Part shown: positions 18,977 through 27,141 of the stretch, in pieces
How positions within the stretch are numbered: position 1 is the first letter of the stretch
How the letters are laid out: every line of letters begins with the position of its first letter
NCBI RefSeq assembly: GCF_023101665.1
Contig: NZ_CP082161.1
Coordinates: 1,488,001-1,552,000, forward strand
Reading direction: 5' to 3'
DNA length: 64,000 nucleotides
Source: Bradyrhizobium sp. 195
Lineage (GTDB): Bacteria > Pseudomonadota > Alphaproteobacteria > Rhizobiales > Xanthobacteraceae
The notes under the pieces: model-generated
Databases searched by the model: none
What the model saw: the letters and a program-made list of their open reading frames with translations, nothing else
What the model was told of the DNA's origin: nothing
Program-made: the position numbers and the translations under genes

Positions 18977-19460
18977 TGCAGCTGCGAAGCGCGGCTGCTG
19001 GTCGAAAAAGCGTCGTGCCCCAGGTCAACCAAGTTCTCAACCTGACCTTCTCCAAGTCCGATGAACGGGCTGCACGACATTAGCGGGGGCAATCTGACCG
19101 GTTTCGAAAGACGCAATTGTATTGCCAGTCCGTGCCGCCCAAGACCGTCTCTATCGCAGGCCATGTGTGGATGCCGCTTCCGCGGGCTTCACCGAAGGGG
19201 AGGCGCGATCATGGGACGTCGAACGCCTTCTCCCTTGCCTCTGGCGCGGGATTAGGCCGGCACGAAAGCGAGCATTCATCGGGTTGGAATCCTCCGAAAG
19301 AGCCCCCGTGACGCCGAAATTGGGCTCTAAAGGCTGACCGATTGCCTCAAACCATAGCGAGACCTTGTTAAGATAGAAATCAGTCCGGTAAATTCAAAGT
19401 TTATGTCTCAGACGTCTCGAGAAGCTAAGTGGTTTCGTCCGATATTTGCGACTCCCTGAA
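18977..19460. other. non-coding stretch
   Basis: No gene, promoter or repeat could be recognised in these 484 bp between the IS256 remnant and the racemase remnant. Small frames present lack family features. Confidence 0.4.
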
Positions 19461-19462
19461 CG

Positions 19463-20050
19463 GTGCACGACAGGATGCTGATGGCGCCCAAGTATGCGGC
19501 GATGCCCAGATGTTCGATCTCGAAGACTCGGTCGAGGTCGACGAGAAGGACGAGAATCCTGTCGCGCGCAAGACGGTCGCAACGACGTCGCCAGATGCAG
19601 GAGCCCGTCTTCCAGCACTCCTGCCTTCAGCCACTTGTCGATCATCCGTCGGATAACACCGTCCGGTTGCTGAGCGCCCTAGAACTCCTTCCTTATGCTC
19701 TCGCATCATCCAGCCGACCTGTTGGGATCCTCACGTTCGACAAGAGGTTGACCGAACAGATGCTTGCCGATCATCCGGACGCATCTAGGCTCCGGATCGT
19801 CGGTCTCAGCGACCAGGCGAACTGGTCTAACTTTTGGGCCCCAGACTGGTATGCAAAAAAGCTGCGGGCTAGTACCGACGCGCTCCGCAGAGAGCTTCTT
19901 GAGGTGTGCCTACGCGAACGTCAAACTGGTGCATTCACTGAAATTGTGTCGCTTGTCTTGGAATGTACCGCGATGCCCCAATTCAGGGCGGACATCGTTG
20001 CCGCAATACGCGTGCCGACCTGGGACATTGCTGCTTTCGCAAAAAAGCCT
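19463..20050 (+). pseudogene. Asp/Glu/hydantoin-racemase-like remnant, possibly preceded by an aldolase-type scrap
   Basis: From about 19640 the frame reads 'RLLSALELLPYALASSSRP', 'VGILTFDKRLTEQMLADHP', then the second active-site Cys in 'LVLECTAMPQFRADI' and 'VPTWDIAAF'. This matches the last two thirds of the racemase-like proteins at 40217-40933 and 41395-42097. The N-terminal part with the first Cys (NCGFF in the relatives) is absent. Upstream, 'MLMAPKYAA' followed after a frame change by 'MFDLEDSVEVDEKDE' resembles the start of an HpcH/HpaI-citrate-lyase-type aldolase, but that call is weak. No functional product is expected. Confidence 0.55.
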
Positions 20051-20139
20051 GCTTGGTGCCTAGCGCAGCGGGAAACTATGAACCGTGCAGACGTGCGCGA
20101 GCGCGCCCGCAAGCCTCCGCGGCGTCCATCGCGCAGCCG

Positions 20140-20300
20140 GGCGTCACCATGATCATCACACATGAACTGGGCTTCGCAGGGAGGTGGCTGACAGGATGCT
20201 GTTCGTGGATCAGGCCTCGTTGTCGAAAGCGGGCCCACCGCACAGGTTCTCGCAAATCCCAAACAGGCCCGAACGCGAGAATTCATCCCCTGCTTCTTAT
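20140..20300 (+). pseudogene. polar amino acid ABC transporter ATPase, C-terminal scrap
   Basis: 'GVTMIITHELGFAG' resembles the switch-His segment (VTHEMGFA) of GlnQ/OccP-type ATPases. After frame changes it continues 'VADRMLFVDQ', then a stretch like 'VVESGPTAQVLANPKQARTR' and a phenylalanine-rich end. Only about 50 codons remain, with at least two frameshifts. Walker A, the signature and Walker B are missing. It is a leftover of an amino acid importer just upstream of the amidohydrolase. Confidence 0.6.
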
Positions 20301-20319
20301 GACTTATTGGAGGACATCA

Positions 20320-21636
20320 ATGTTCAAGTGGCTGGCTCTAGCCTTGTCTGTTGCGTTGCTCAACGGAAGCCCTGCGGCGGCTCAGGATGTGCAGGGCGTA
20401 ACGCTCCTCAAGGCCGCCCACCTTCTCGATCCGCGATCCGGGCAAGTACTTTCCCCGGCTGCGGTCCTGATCGAAAACGGAAAGATCGTTGAGGTAGGGC
20501 CGTCGCTGGTCCATGCACCCGCGCACGCCCGAGTGCTGGACCTAGGCGGAGCCACGCTCCTGCCGGGCCTGATCGACAGTCACACGCACCTCTTCCTCGA
20601 CGCGGTCGCTCCCGCTGAGGCGGAGCGCATCCGGACCGGCCGGAGCGAACCGGGTGTGCTCCTCGCCATCGTGGAGTCGCCGGCTAAGCGCGTGCTTACA
20701 GGTGCAAAGCTCGCCCGCGAAGATCTGGAGAGCGGCTTTACGACCGTAAGGAACGTTGGGAACTCTGGAATCGATGGCGACACCGAGCTTCGCGACGCGA
20801 TCAACGGTGGCAAGGTCGAGGGGCCGCGCCTGCTGGCGTCCGGACGAAAGCTGATTGCGCGCGGCTCCTACGTCAGGAATCTGAATCCCGCGCTCGCCGA
20901 CGCGATCCTGCAGCAGGAGTATTTGACCGTCGCCGGGCCAGACGATGCGCGTGCGGCAGTACAGAGGAACGTCTTCCAGGGCGTCGACCAGATCAAGGTT
21001 GCTCTCAACCACGATATGTCCCCGGCGAGCCTCGCGGCAGTGGTCGACCAGGCGCACCGCCAACGCTTGAAAGTGCTTGCGCATGCCCATGACCGAGAGA
21101 GTATCCAGGAAGCGATCGACGCCGGCGTGGACTCGATCGAACACGGAGACGAAGCCACGGATCAGCAGCTGAAGGAGATGCGGGACAAGGGCATCTTTCT
21201 CGACGTAACCCCATGGGTATGGGAGAAAGTCTATCCGATGTCACCCGCGCGCAACGATCGGGGCCGCCAGGCCGAAGCGGCGCTCGTGCAGAAGGTCCTG
21301 AAGTCGGGCGTGAAGTTTTCGGCAGGATCAGACATGTACTTGTACTTCCCTGGCAAGACCCGCGGCGAGGCTTCCGCCACGATGTTCACCGCTCTGAGTC
21401 GGTCAGGTATGCCGCCGCTAGACATCATACGAGCCGTGACCGCCAACGGCGCGGAAATGCTGGGCTGGCAGGACCGGATCGGCGCGATCGAACCCGGCAA
21501 GTTTGCGGACATTATCGCCGTGACTGGAGACCCGCTCAAGGACATCAGCGAGCTGGAGCGCGTCGGATTCGTGATGAAGGAGGGACGGGTCGTGAAGAAC
21601 GAGTTGCGTCCCCATGGCTCAGGAGCGCCAGAATGA
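20320..21636 (+). CDS. exported amidohydrolase-family protein (438 aa)
   Basis: ATG 20320 has GGAGG at 20309-20313. It opens with a signal peptide, 'MFKWLALALSVALLNGSPAAAQ', with likely cleavage after residue 21. An upstream in-frame extension is poor and overlaps the ABC remnant, so this start is preferred. The metal-dependent amidohydrolase core has 'LLPGLIDSHTHLFLD' with His88 and His90, later His residues in 'KVLAHAHDRESI' and 'DSIEHGDEA', and the Asp in 'FSAGSDMYLY'. The family includes imidazolonepropionase-like and Xaa-Pro-type dipeptidases. It should act in the periplasm on an amide or cyclic amide; the substrate is unknown. The gene is intact and stands alone. Confidence 0.88.
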   Translation: MFKWLALALSVALLNGSPAAAQDVQGVTLLKAAHLLDPRSGQVLSPAAVLIENGKIVEVGPSLVHAPAHARVLDLGGATLLPGLIDSHTHLFLDAVAPAEAERIRTGRSEPGVLLAIVESPAKRVLTGAKLAREDLESGFTTVRNVGNSGIDGDTELRDAINGGKVEGPRLLASGRKLIARGSYVRNLNPALADAILQQEYLTVAGPDDARAAVQRNVFQGVDQIKVALNHDMSPASLAAVVDQAHRQRLKVLAHAHDRESIQEAIDAGVDSIEHGDEATDQQLKEMRDKGIFLDVTPWVWEKVYPMSPARNDRGRQAEAALVQKVLKSGVKFSAGSDMYLYFPGKTRGEASATMFTALSRSGMPPLDIIRAVTANGAEMLGWQDRIGAIEPGKFADIIAVTGDPLKDISELERVGFVMKEGRVVKNELRPHGSGAPE

Positions 21637-22090
21637 GGCGCCGCGACAAGTGACCGCCTGTCGGCGATTTCCTGCGCGGCAGGCCTCCCTGTGTCTCGCG
21701 ACCGGCGACGGTCTCCTCGGCACTCGCGGACGCAAGCGTCGATCCGCAGGCTTGGCTGGCCGATTATCTAGCCCGCATCGCCGCCTATCCAGCTCATCGG
21801 CAGAGCTCCAGCCTTGGAATTGGACCCCATCAGTCTCAACGATCCCTGCTCGGGCGACATGACCACGCACGTCAAACAGTTCCATCACGTCACCACAATC
21901 AACCACGTCCCCGAAGATCTTGGCGTAGACGAGGACTCGTCTGCGAGATGTCGCAAATGAAATGGAGATCGAGGACGGCGCCATCTGGATCTATGGCGTC
22001 GGACAAGATGCCGTCTAGGCGTTAACCGACTTGGGCATCGAAAACTGGACATCGTAGCATGTACAAAGAAAGTCCGGGATTGCTCAAGCG
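21637..22090. other. non-coding stretch with a possible small-gene remnant
   Basis: No intact gene is present. Near 21958-22016 the + strand reads 'MEIEDGAIWIYGVGQDAV' followed by a stop and then 'FTDLGIENW', which looks like the end of a small conserved protein I cannot name. Confidence 0.3.
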
Positions 22091-22094
22091 CGCA

Positions 22095-22740
22095 AGCGCT
22101 GGTGGTCTCATCGCCATGAAGGCGCTCGGCCGCGAGCACATGGCGTCGATCAAGTGGAAGACCAGCGGGAGGGCGAAGGTCCCGGGGCCGACCTGGTCGG
22201 CCAGCGTCGAGAACGGCAGGTCGATCCCCTCGCACTTGAAGCGCGCACTCTGGCGGTTGAGCAGGTATGCATGCCGATCTTGTCGAACAGGACCGTCGCT
22301 AGCAATTGTGGGCCGATGAACCCGCGCGGCGTGGCATGGAACGGCGTCGGCGGCTGGCTGTCTTCTCGCAATCGCGGCAGGTGAATTTATCGCGTACCGT
22401 CTCGATGAGCTTGAAGCGGCGCGGGATCTCCTCCAGCGTCTTGGTCACATCCTCACCGATCTTCGCCAGCCGCGATCCACCGGCGCAGGTCATTGGACCC
22501 TCAATGACGACGCGCTCGCGTTCGACGTCATCCGGCCATGGTTTGCGCACCAGCCGCTTGCGCATGAAGGGGCGGACGTTCTGCGTCTTCGACGCTGCGG
22601 CCTGCGCAGGAAAGCTCATCCTCGCTCGCCGTGGTGACGAGTTCTTCGACTCCAACTCCAGCTGCTCGAGCAGCCGTGCCGTGCGCTCGGAGCGCTGCCC
22701 GTACAGTTTGCGTTTGAGCTTCTTGATCCGCAGCTCGAAA
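22095..22740 (-). pseudogene. tnpC: IS66 TnpC (type B), larger fragment left of the inserted IS66
   Basis: The minus strand reads 'RIKKLKRKLYGQRSERTARL', 'RKPWPDDVERERVVIEGP', a Cys-containing zinc-ribbon piece, 'EIPRRFKLIETVRDKFTC' and, after a frame change, 'STLVDQVGPGTFA'. It breaks off near 22095. It is closely related to TnpC at 47087-48788 and 63625 onward. The gene is cut at 22740 by the 3,114-bp IS66 copy; its first codons continue at 25855-25990. Confidence 0.8.
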
Positions 22741-22780
22741 GTAAGCGTAGCTCTGCGGCCCTTTTGATTGGCGCTTGCGT

Positions 22781-23383
22781 CTATTTTGATCGCAGCTTGC
22801 GCGGGCGTGGCTTCCAAATTCCGGACAATGCGTTGACGGCGGCCTCGATCGCCTTCCGGTCGATAACGTTTGGATCGAACTGTTCGGGGTCCCAGAGGCG
22901 CATATTTTCATGTTCTGGATGAGTGGGGTCGCTGATGGCGTCGAGGTATTCGGCATAGCCTGGCGCACCGCCGACGTCCTCTGGAGGACAACGACCGGCG
23001 GCCTCGAGCAGGAGGGGAAGTCCCTCTATCGTCGTGTTGTCGAACCATTTTTCGAGTTTGATCACATGGTCCCAGCTGTCGCCGAAGTCGTAGAGATAAT
23101 GGATCGTCTTGGCGCCTGTCTCTTGAACGATATCGGAGAGCCGCGCCTTGCGAGCATCGATCGGCTGGGGGCCAAAATCACCGTCGGAATCAGGGATGCC
23201 CCAACGCCCTTCGCCAGCCAGGAACTCGAAGAGGTGGCTGTTGGTCCAGCCAAATGCCGCCTGAAGCGTCAGATGCAGCCGATCAAGGCGCAGGGTGACG
23301 GGTACAACAAGGCACCGCATCACCTCCGGCTTCACGTCCTTGAGAGTTATCCTGATCCGGACGGCGGTCGTGTTCAGGCTCAT
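22781..23383 (-). CDS. plasmid pRiA4b ORF-3-like protein, IS66 passenger (200 aa)
   Basis: The protein matches the PRiA4_ORF3 family: 'RIRITLKDVKPEVMRCLVVP', 'RLDRLHLTLQAAFGWTNSHL', 'IHYLYDFGDSWDHVIKLEKW', 'GRCPPEDVGGAPGYAEYL' and 'FDPNVIDRKAIEAAVN'. The family is common but has no settled function. It is not a transposase. Its ATG overlaps the tnpC stop by four bases, so it is translated with the transposition genes and lies fully within the element ends. A second copy is at 36057-36659. Confidence 0.85.
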   Translation of the reverse strand: MSLNTTAVRIRITLKDVKPEVMRCLVVPVTLRLDRLHLTLQAAFGWTNSHLFEFLAGEGRWGIPDSDGDFGPQPIDARKARLSDIVQETGAKTIHYLYDFGDSWDHVIKLEKWFDNTTIEGLPLLLEAAGRCPPEDVGGAPGYAEYLDAISDPTHPEHENMRLWDPEQFDPNVIDRKAIEAAVNALSGIWKPRPRKLRSK

Positions 23384-24903
23384 GCTGCCAGCCTCGGATC
23401 GTGCGCGTGCATCGTGTAGGTCGACGCCCAGGGAAGCAGTTCGTCCAGTCGCGACGCAGGCCAGCCATTGACGAGCTTCGCGAGGACGTCGGAGAGCCAG
23501 TGCTCGGCGCTGACTCCATTGAGCTTGCAGGTTTCAATGAGCGAAGCCAGCAATGCCCAATTCTCGGCACCCTCGTCGCAACCGGCAAAAAGGGAGTTCT
23601 TGGCGTTGAGCTTGATCGGCCGCATCGCACGCTCGACCGCATTCGTATCCATCTCGATGCGCCCATCATCAAGATAGAGCGTCAGGCCGTCCCAATGACG
23701 CAGTGCATAACGCAAAGCCTTCGCCGTGTCGCTCTTCTGCGCAAGGTGATCAAGCATAGCCTCAAACCACTGCTTCAAAGCTGCAGCCAGAGGCCGGGCA
23801 TGCGCTTGTCGGCCCGCACGGCGCTCGGCATCAGATCGGCCGCGGAGGGCTTTCTCGACCGCGTAGAGCTGGGCGATGCGCTCGAGGGCCTCGCGTGCAA
23901 CCGGAGCCGGCGCCGGCGAAGCCTCGCGCTCGATCTTCACAAACTGGCGCCGTAGATGCGACCAGCAGAAGGCGAGCGTGCCGGACAGCGCGTCCGCACG
24001 CGTCTCTCGGGTCATGGTCTTGTAAACCTCATAGCCATCGCAATGGATGATGCCGCGATAGCCTTCGAGCAGCCTCAAGCCATGGATGGCCCCACGGCCC
24101 GGTGCATAGGCATAGACCACCCCAGGCGGATCAGGGCCGGCCCAAGGCCGGTCATCGCGCGAGAGCGCCCAGAAGTAGCCGGTTTTGGTCCTGCCGCGCC
24201 CCGGATCCAGCACCGGCGCCGGGGTCTCATCGACACAAAGCTTCGCGGAGGCGAGCAAAACCTCGCGCAGACGACGCCACAAGGGCTTCAGCTCCTGGGC
24301 AGCATAGCCGACCCAGAAGGCGAGCGTGGAACGATCGATGGCAATTCCGTGGGTCGCCAGCATCTGCGCCTGGCGGTAAAGCGGCAAATGCCAATGATAC
24401 TTGGCGTCGATCACATGCGCGACGAGCCGCTCGGTCGGCAATCCACCCCTGATCAGTCGCTCGGGAGCAGCGTGCTGGAGAACGACGCCCTGGCAGGCGC
24501 GGCAGGCCAGTTTGGGCCGGCGGGTAACGATGACGCGATACGGCGCCGGTACGACGTCCAGCCTCTGGCTCTCATCGCGGCCAATCTCAACGAGATCGCC
24601 TTTGCAGGACGGGCAGCAGGTTGCAGCCGGCATCAGCGTTTCGACGATGCGTGGCAAATGCTCCGGCAGCTTGCCACGATTGGCCCTGCGCTCGGCAGCT
24701 CTCTTCTCGCGTGTTTTGGGATTGGCGCGGTCCTCGGCTGCTTCGAGAGCCGCGACAGCCTGATCGATATCCTCCAGAACAAGCTGTAGCTGATCAGCGT
24801 CAAGCTTTTCCGACGATCGACCGAACTGCGCGTCTTTTGCAAGCTTGAGCAACCGCTCGAGTCTGGCGCAGCGCTCCAGCAGAGCCGCGGCAAAGGCACG
24901 CAA
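23380..24903 (-). CDS. tnpC: IS66 TnpC transposase, type A (507 aa)
   Basis: This is the typical IS66 DDE transposase. It has an N-terminal leucine-rich coiled region ('ERCARLERLLKLAKDAQFG', 'RSSEKLDADQLQLVLED'), a zinc ribbon with 'CCPSCKGDL' and 'KLACRACQG', the DDE core with Asp in 'AKLCVDETPAPVLDPGRGR' and 'GIIHCDGYEVY', and Glu in 'DTNAVERAMRPIKLNAKNS', then a C-terminal 'WLSDVLAKLVNGWPASRLDE'. The natural start is uncertain: the frame continues upstream as 'FADELPSDPAEL' to a stop with no ATG, so TTG 24903 is the first start seen. Otherwise it is full length and probably functional. Confidence 0.9.
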   Translation of the reverse strand: MRAFAAALLERCARLERLLKLAKDAQFGRSSEKLDADQLQLVLEDIDQAVAALEAAEDRANPKTREKRAAERRANRGKLPEHLPRIVETLMPAATCCPSCKGDLVEIGRDESQRLDVVPAPYRVIVTRRPKLACRACQGVVLQHAAPERLIRGGLPTERLVAHVIDAKYHWHLPLYRQAQMLATHGIAIDRSTLAFWVGYAAQELKPLWRRLREVLLASAKLCVDETPAPVLDPGRGRTKTGYFWALSRDDRPWAGPDPPGVVYAYAPGRGAIHGLRLLEGYRGIIHCDGYEVYKTMTRETRADALSGTLAFCWSHLRRQFVKIEREASPAPAPVAREALERIAQLYAVEKALRGRSDAERRAGRQAHARPLAAALKQWFEAMLDHLAQKSDTAKALRYALRHWDGLTLYLDDGRIEMDTNAVERAMRPIKLNAKNSLFAGCDEGAENWALLASLIETCKLNGVSAEHWLSDVLAKLVNGWPASRLDELLPWASTYTMHAHDPRLAA

Positions 24904-24995
24904 CTCGGCTGGATCGCTCGGCAGTTCATCAGCAAATCACTCATTGGCCCGAGTCTGCCATGCTTCGCGCCCCGATGCAGCGAAGATTTTATCTC

Positions 24996-25349
24996 CTACG
25001 CAAGCGCTTTCGGCTGCGGGATTCGAGGCGCATGCATGCGTGTCCAATCCATGCCGGCCAGAAGCGCCGACAACTGCGCGGCGTTCATTCGCATGACGCC
25101 GTCAACAACCGGCGGCCACTTGAAGGCGCTGCCCTCAAGCCGCTTCCAATACAGCACAAGGCCACTGCCATCCCAGACCACGATCTTCACCCGGTCAGCG
25201 CGCTTCGCACGGAAGACCACCGCCACGCCCTTCATCGGATCGTGGCCTAGAGTCTCCTTCGCCAACAGCGCCAGGCCATCCGCGCCTTTCCTAAAGTCTA
25301 CAGGTCGGGTCGCAACGTAAATCATGAGGCCAGCGGGAGCCGTCAGCAT
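24996..25349 (-). CDS. tnpB: IS66 TnpB accessory protein, type A (117 aa)
   Basis: The sequence 'MIYVATRPVDFRKGADGLAL', 'VVFRAKRADRVKIVVWDGSG' and 'LVLYWKRLEGSAFKWPPVVD' is the standard IS66 TnpB (YafZ-like) fold, ending 'MNAAQLSALLAGMDW'. TnpB is needed for IS66 transposition together with TnpA and TnpC. The frame is complete. Its start overlaps the end of the tnpA frame. Confidence 0.9.
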   Translation of the reverse strand: MLTAPAGLMIYVATRPVDFRKGADGLALLAKETLGHDPMKGVAVVFRAKRADRVKIVVWDGSGLVLYWKRLEGSAFKWPPVVDGVMRMNAAQLSALLAGMDWTRMHAPRIPQPKALA

Positions 25350-25775
25350 GATCGTGTCCGGCGCAACGCCAAAAATACGTCACTCAGCACGGCAAGCCCG
25401 GGCGTTCCGCGCACCTCCACTCGTGCACCCAGGAGCTCAACCGTAACAATGGCGGCTTCCAACGATCCAGAGGGCTCCGTAGCTGCCGGTAGCAACGATT
25501 CCGATACTAAAGGGCACGAACGATAGTGTATCCGCCGAAGCCGGCAGCACCAGTTGACCTAAACGCGCCCGGCGCCGCCAGTCATGCACCTGCTGGGGCC
25601 GGCAGCCATGGCGACGTGCGATATCTGTGACAATCGCGTCTGGCTCAAGGCTTTCCGCGACAATCTGGGCCTTCAAATCGTCCGGCCACTGCTTACGGCC
25701 TACTCCAGCATACACTTCGACACGCGGAGACAGCGGTCGTCTTATGTCGTCCGAATGGTCGTCCATTGTGAGCAC
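25343..25775 (-). pseudogene. tnpA: IS66 TnpA, type A, with a frameshift
   Basis: The N-terminal part, with the helix-turn-helix, reads 'GRKQWPDDLKAQIVAESLEP' and 'TDIARRHGCRPQQVHDWRRR' in the frame from 25775. The C-terminal part reads 'EAAIVTVELLGARVEVRGTP' and 'LAVLSDVFLALRRTRSC' in another frame, ending at 25343 over the tnpB start. The break lies near 25470-25500. The same frame break is present in copy 2, so it was there before this element last moved. Either TnpA is supplied in trans, frameshifting occurs, or the N-terminal part is enough. Confidence 0.75.
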
Positions 25776-25854
25776 CCTTGCAGAAAAAGACTCTTCTAGC
25801 GGCGCTCACAAGACGGCGCACAAACAATCTGAAGGGCCTCAGCACCACGCTTAC

Positions 25855-25990
25855 GCTCGAAATGTACGATCGCCGCCTCGTTGTCCGACACAGCTCCGCC
25901 CGCGCACTGGCAGCCACCGCTTCGGCTCGCAGCCGCGCCTCGCGCCGCTTTTGACCGATTCCGAAAAGGGCGGCAATAGTCTGATGTATT
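25855..25990 (-). pseudogene. tnpC: IS66 TnpC (type B), N-terminal piece right of the inserted IS66
   Basis: The minus strand encodes 'REARLRAEAVAASARAEL' followed by sequence matching 'SDNEALI' of the tnpC at 63625 onward, after a small frame change. It is the continuation of the fragment at 22095-22740, and the 8-bp duplication GCTCGAAA lies at the junction. The true start codon region is lost at the boundary with the IS1182 remnant. Confidence 0.75.
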
Positions 25991-25996
25991 GCCGCC

Positions 25997-26027
25997 GTCG
26001 GCAATGCGGACGAACGGCATTGCCGAC
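25997..26027. other. strong hairpin at an IS boundary
   Basis: GTCGGCAATGC (25997-26007) pairs perfectly with GCATTGCCGAC (26017-26027) around a 9-base loop. It sits between the type-B IS66 remnant and the IS1182 remnant and has no clear T-run. It may be an inverted end of the IS1182 element or a terminator that shields it. Confidence 0.4.
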
Positions 26028-26039
26028 CTTTATGTCGGT

Positions 26040-26310
26040 CTGAGGATTTGCATGGGGATCAGCTTGGCCATTTGCCCGCGAGCGTGAACTCATCCTGGCT
26101 CCGTTTGGGCCTCCCAAACGTAGACGGTCAAGCTTGAGAAGCGCTTGAGGTGCGCGGACAGCATCTCGATCTTTTTGCGGAGCCGACGGAAGGTGCTTTC
26201 TTGCAACGACGTTGCTATCTGGCGGGCCATGTCGCGTGGCTGCTGGGGGCACACCGGGACTTCAGTGCGCAGCGATCGCAATCGCGCTTGCTGGCGACGT
26301 AAAGCAGGGT
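26040..26310 (-). pseudogene. IS1182-family transposase, C-terminal fragment
   Basis: The minus strand reads 'YVASKRDCDRCALKSRCAP', then in shifted frames 'RDMARQIATS', 'KKIEMLSAHLKR' and 'KLDRLRLGGPNGA', the usual end of IS1182 transposases including the last catalytic Glu. The N-terminal part of such a gene, on the same strand, is at 30035-30650. An IS21-type element with a serine-recombinase insertion lies between them. Confidence 0.7.
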
Positions 26311-26380
26311 TGCAATTGTCAATGCCGGTTCAAAAGTCCCCAAATGTGCCGAAGTAAAATTCCCCAGCTGCAGAGGGTGA

Positions 26381-26617
<237 letters not shown>

Positions 26618-26634
26618 CTATTCTTGAGCGGGTC

Positions 26635-27122
26635 GTGTCTCACGTCACGATCACCGACCCGCATCATTTCCTGTTGGGCACCGGCTTGAGGTGCTGAAGG
26701 AGCGGTCGGGGCGCGGTCCCGCCTACGTCGTTGTCGCGCTGCCGGACGGACGGCCGCGGGCGATTCGGATCGCGTCGACGGATCTTGGCGAGACGCCTAT
26801 CACTTCCCGCCCGAACGCCGCCGATCTGCCGCGCATCAGTGCACGTACGCTGATCCCATTGATGCAACATTTGAGCGCGAGTCTGAGCCTTCTCGACGAG
26901 AAGGTGATTCGCGATGACCCACCGACCGCTTCCAGGTCGCGTTGCGTATCGACCACTGCCGACGTCGGCAAATCCACCCGGCCGCCCGACGGCCGACATT
27001 CCGCGCCTGTGGCCGAATCTGTCGACCGCGACGCAAACCCAGATCGCTCAAATCCTCGCCACGCTGCTGCGGCGAATGCAAGCGGTTCCCGGCACGCCCG
27101 GAAGGGGACTGAGCCGTGCTGA
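26635..27122 (+). pseudogene. small accessory gene 1 of the recombinase element
   Basis: GTG 26635 reads 'VSHVTITDPHHFLLG'. After a frameshift near 26680 it continues 'RLEVLKERSGRGPAYVVVAL', 'PDGRPRAIRIASTDL' and 'LPRISARTLIPLMQHLSAS' to a stop overlapping the recombinase start. I recall this small protein type preceding such recombinases in rhizobia, but it has no known function. The frameshift makes this copy doubtful. Confidence 0.55.
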
Positions 27123-27141
27123 TCAGCTTGAACGTCGCTGA
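26914..27141 (+). CDS. small accessory protein 2 of the recombinase element (75 aa)
   Basis: The frame carries 'TADIPRLWPNLSTATQTQIA' and 'QILATLLRRMQAVPG', an amphipathic helical stretch, and overlaps both neighbours. A similar small protein ('PELLAEARAALTSLMTQLM') precedes the recombinase in element 2, which supports it as a real conserved component. The start codon is uncertain. Its function is unknown; a recombination directionality or accessory role would be a guess. Confidence 0.5.
   Translation: MTHRPLPGRVAYRPLPTSANPPGRPTADIPRLWPNLSTATQTQIAQILATLLRRMQAVPGTPGRGLSRADQLERR

Larger units (their letters stand above)
22741..25854. mobile_element. IS66-family element type A, copy 1, complete, 3,114 bp
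   Basis: The left end is GTAAGCGTAGCTCTGCGG. The right end, reverse-complemented, is GTAAGCGTGGTGCTGAGG. The flanks carry the 8-bp duplication GCTCGAAA (22733-22740 and 25855-25862), the size expected for IS66. All genes are on the minus strand in the order tnpA, tnpB, tnpC and a pRiA4 ORF-3-like gene. Copy 2 at 36017-39130 has the same length, and every stretch compared is identical. The insertion disrupts a type-B IS66 tnpC. Confidence 0.93.

Noticed and set aside
23956..24789. 277-codon + frame, repeated at 37232-38065
   Set aside because: It is repeated only because the whole IS66 is repeated; it is antisense to tnpC and has no family features.
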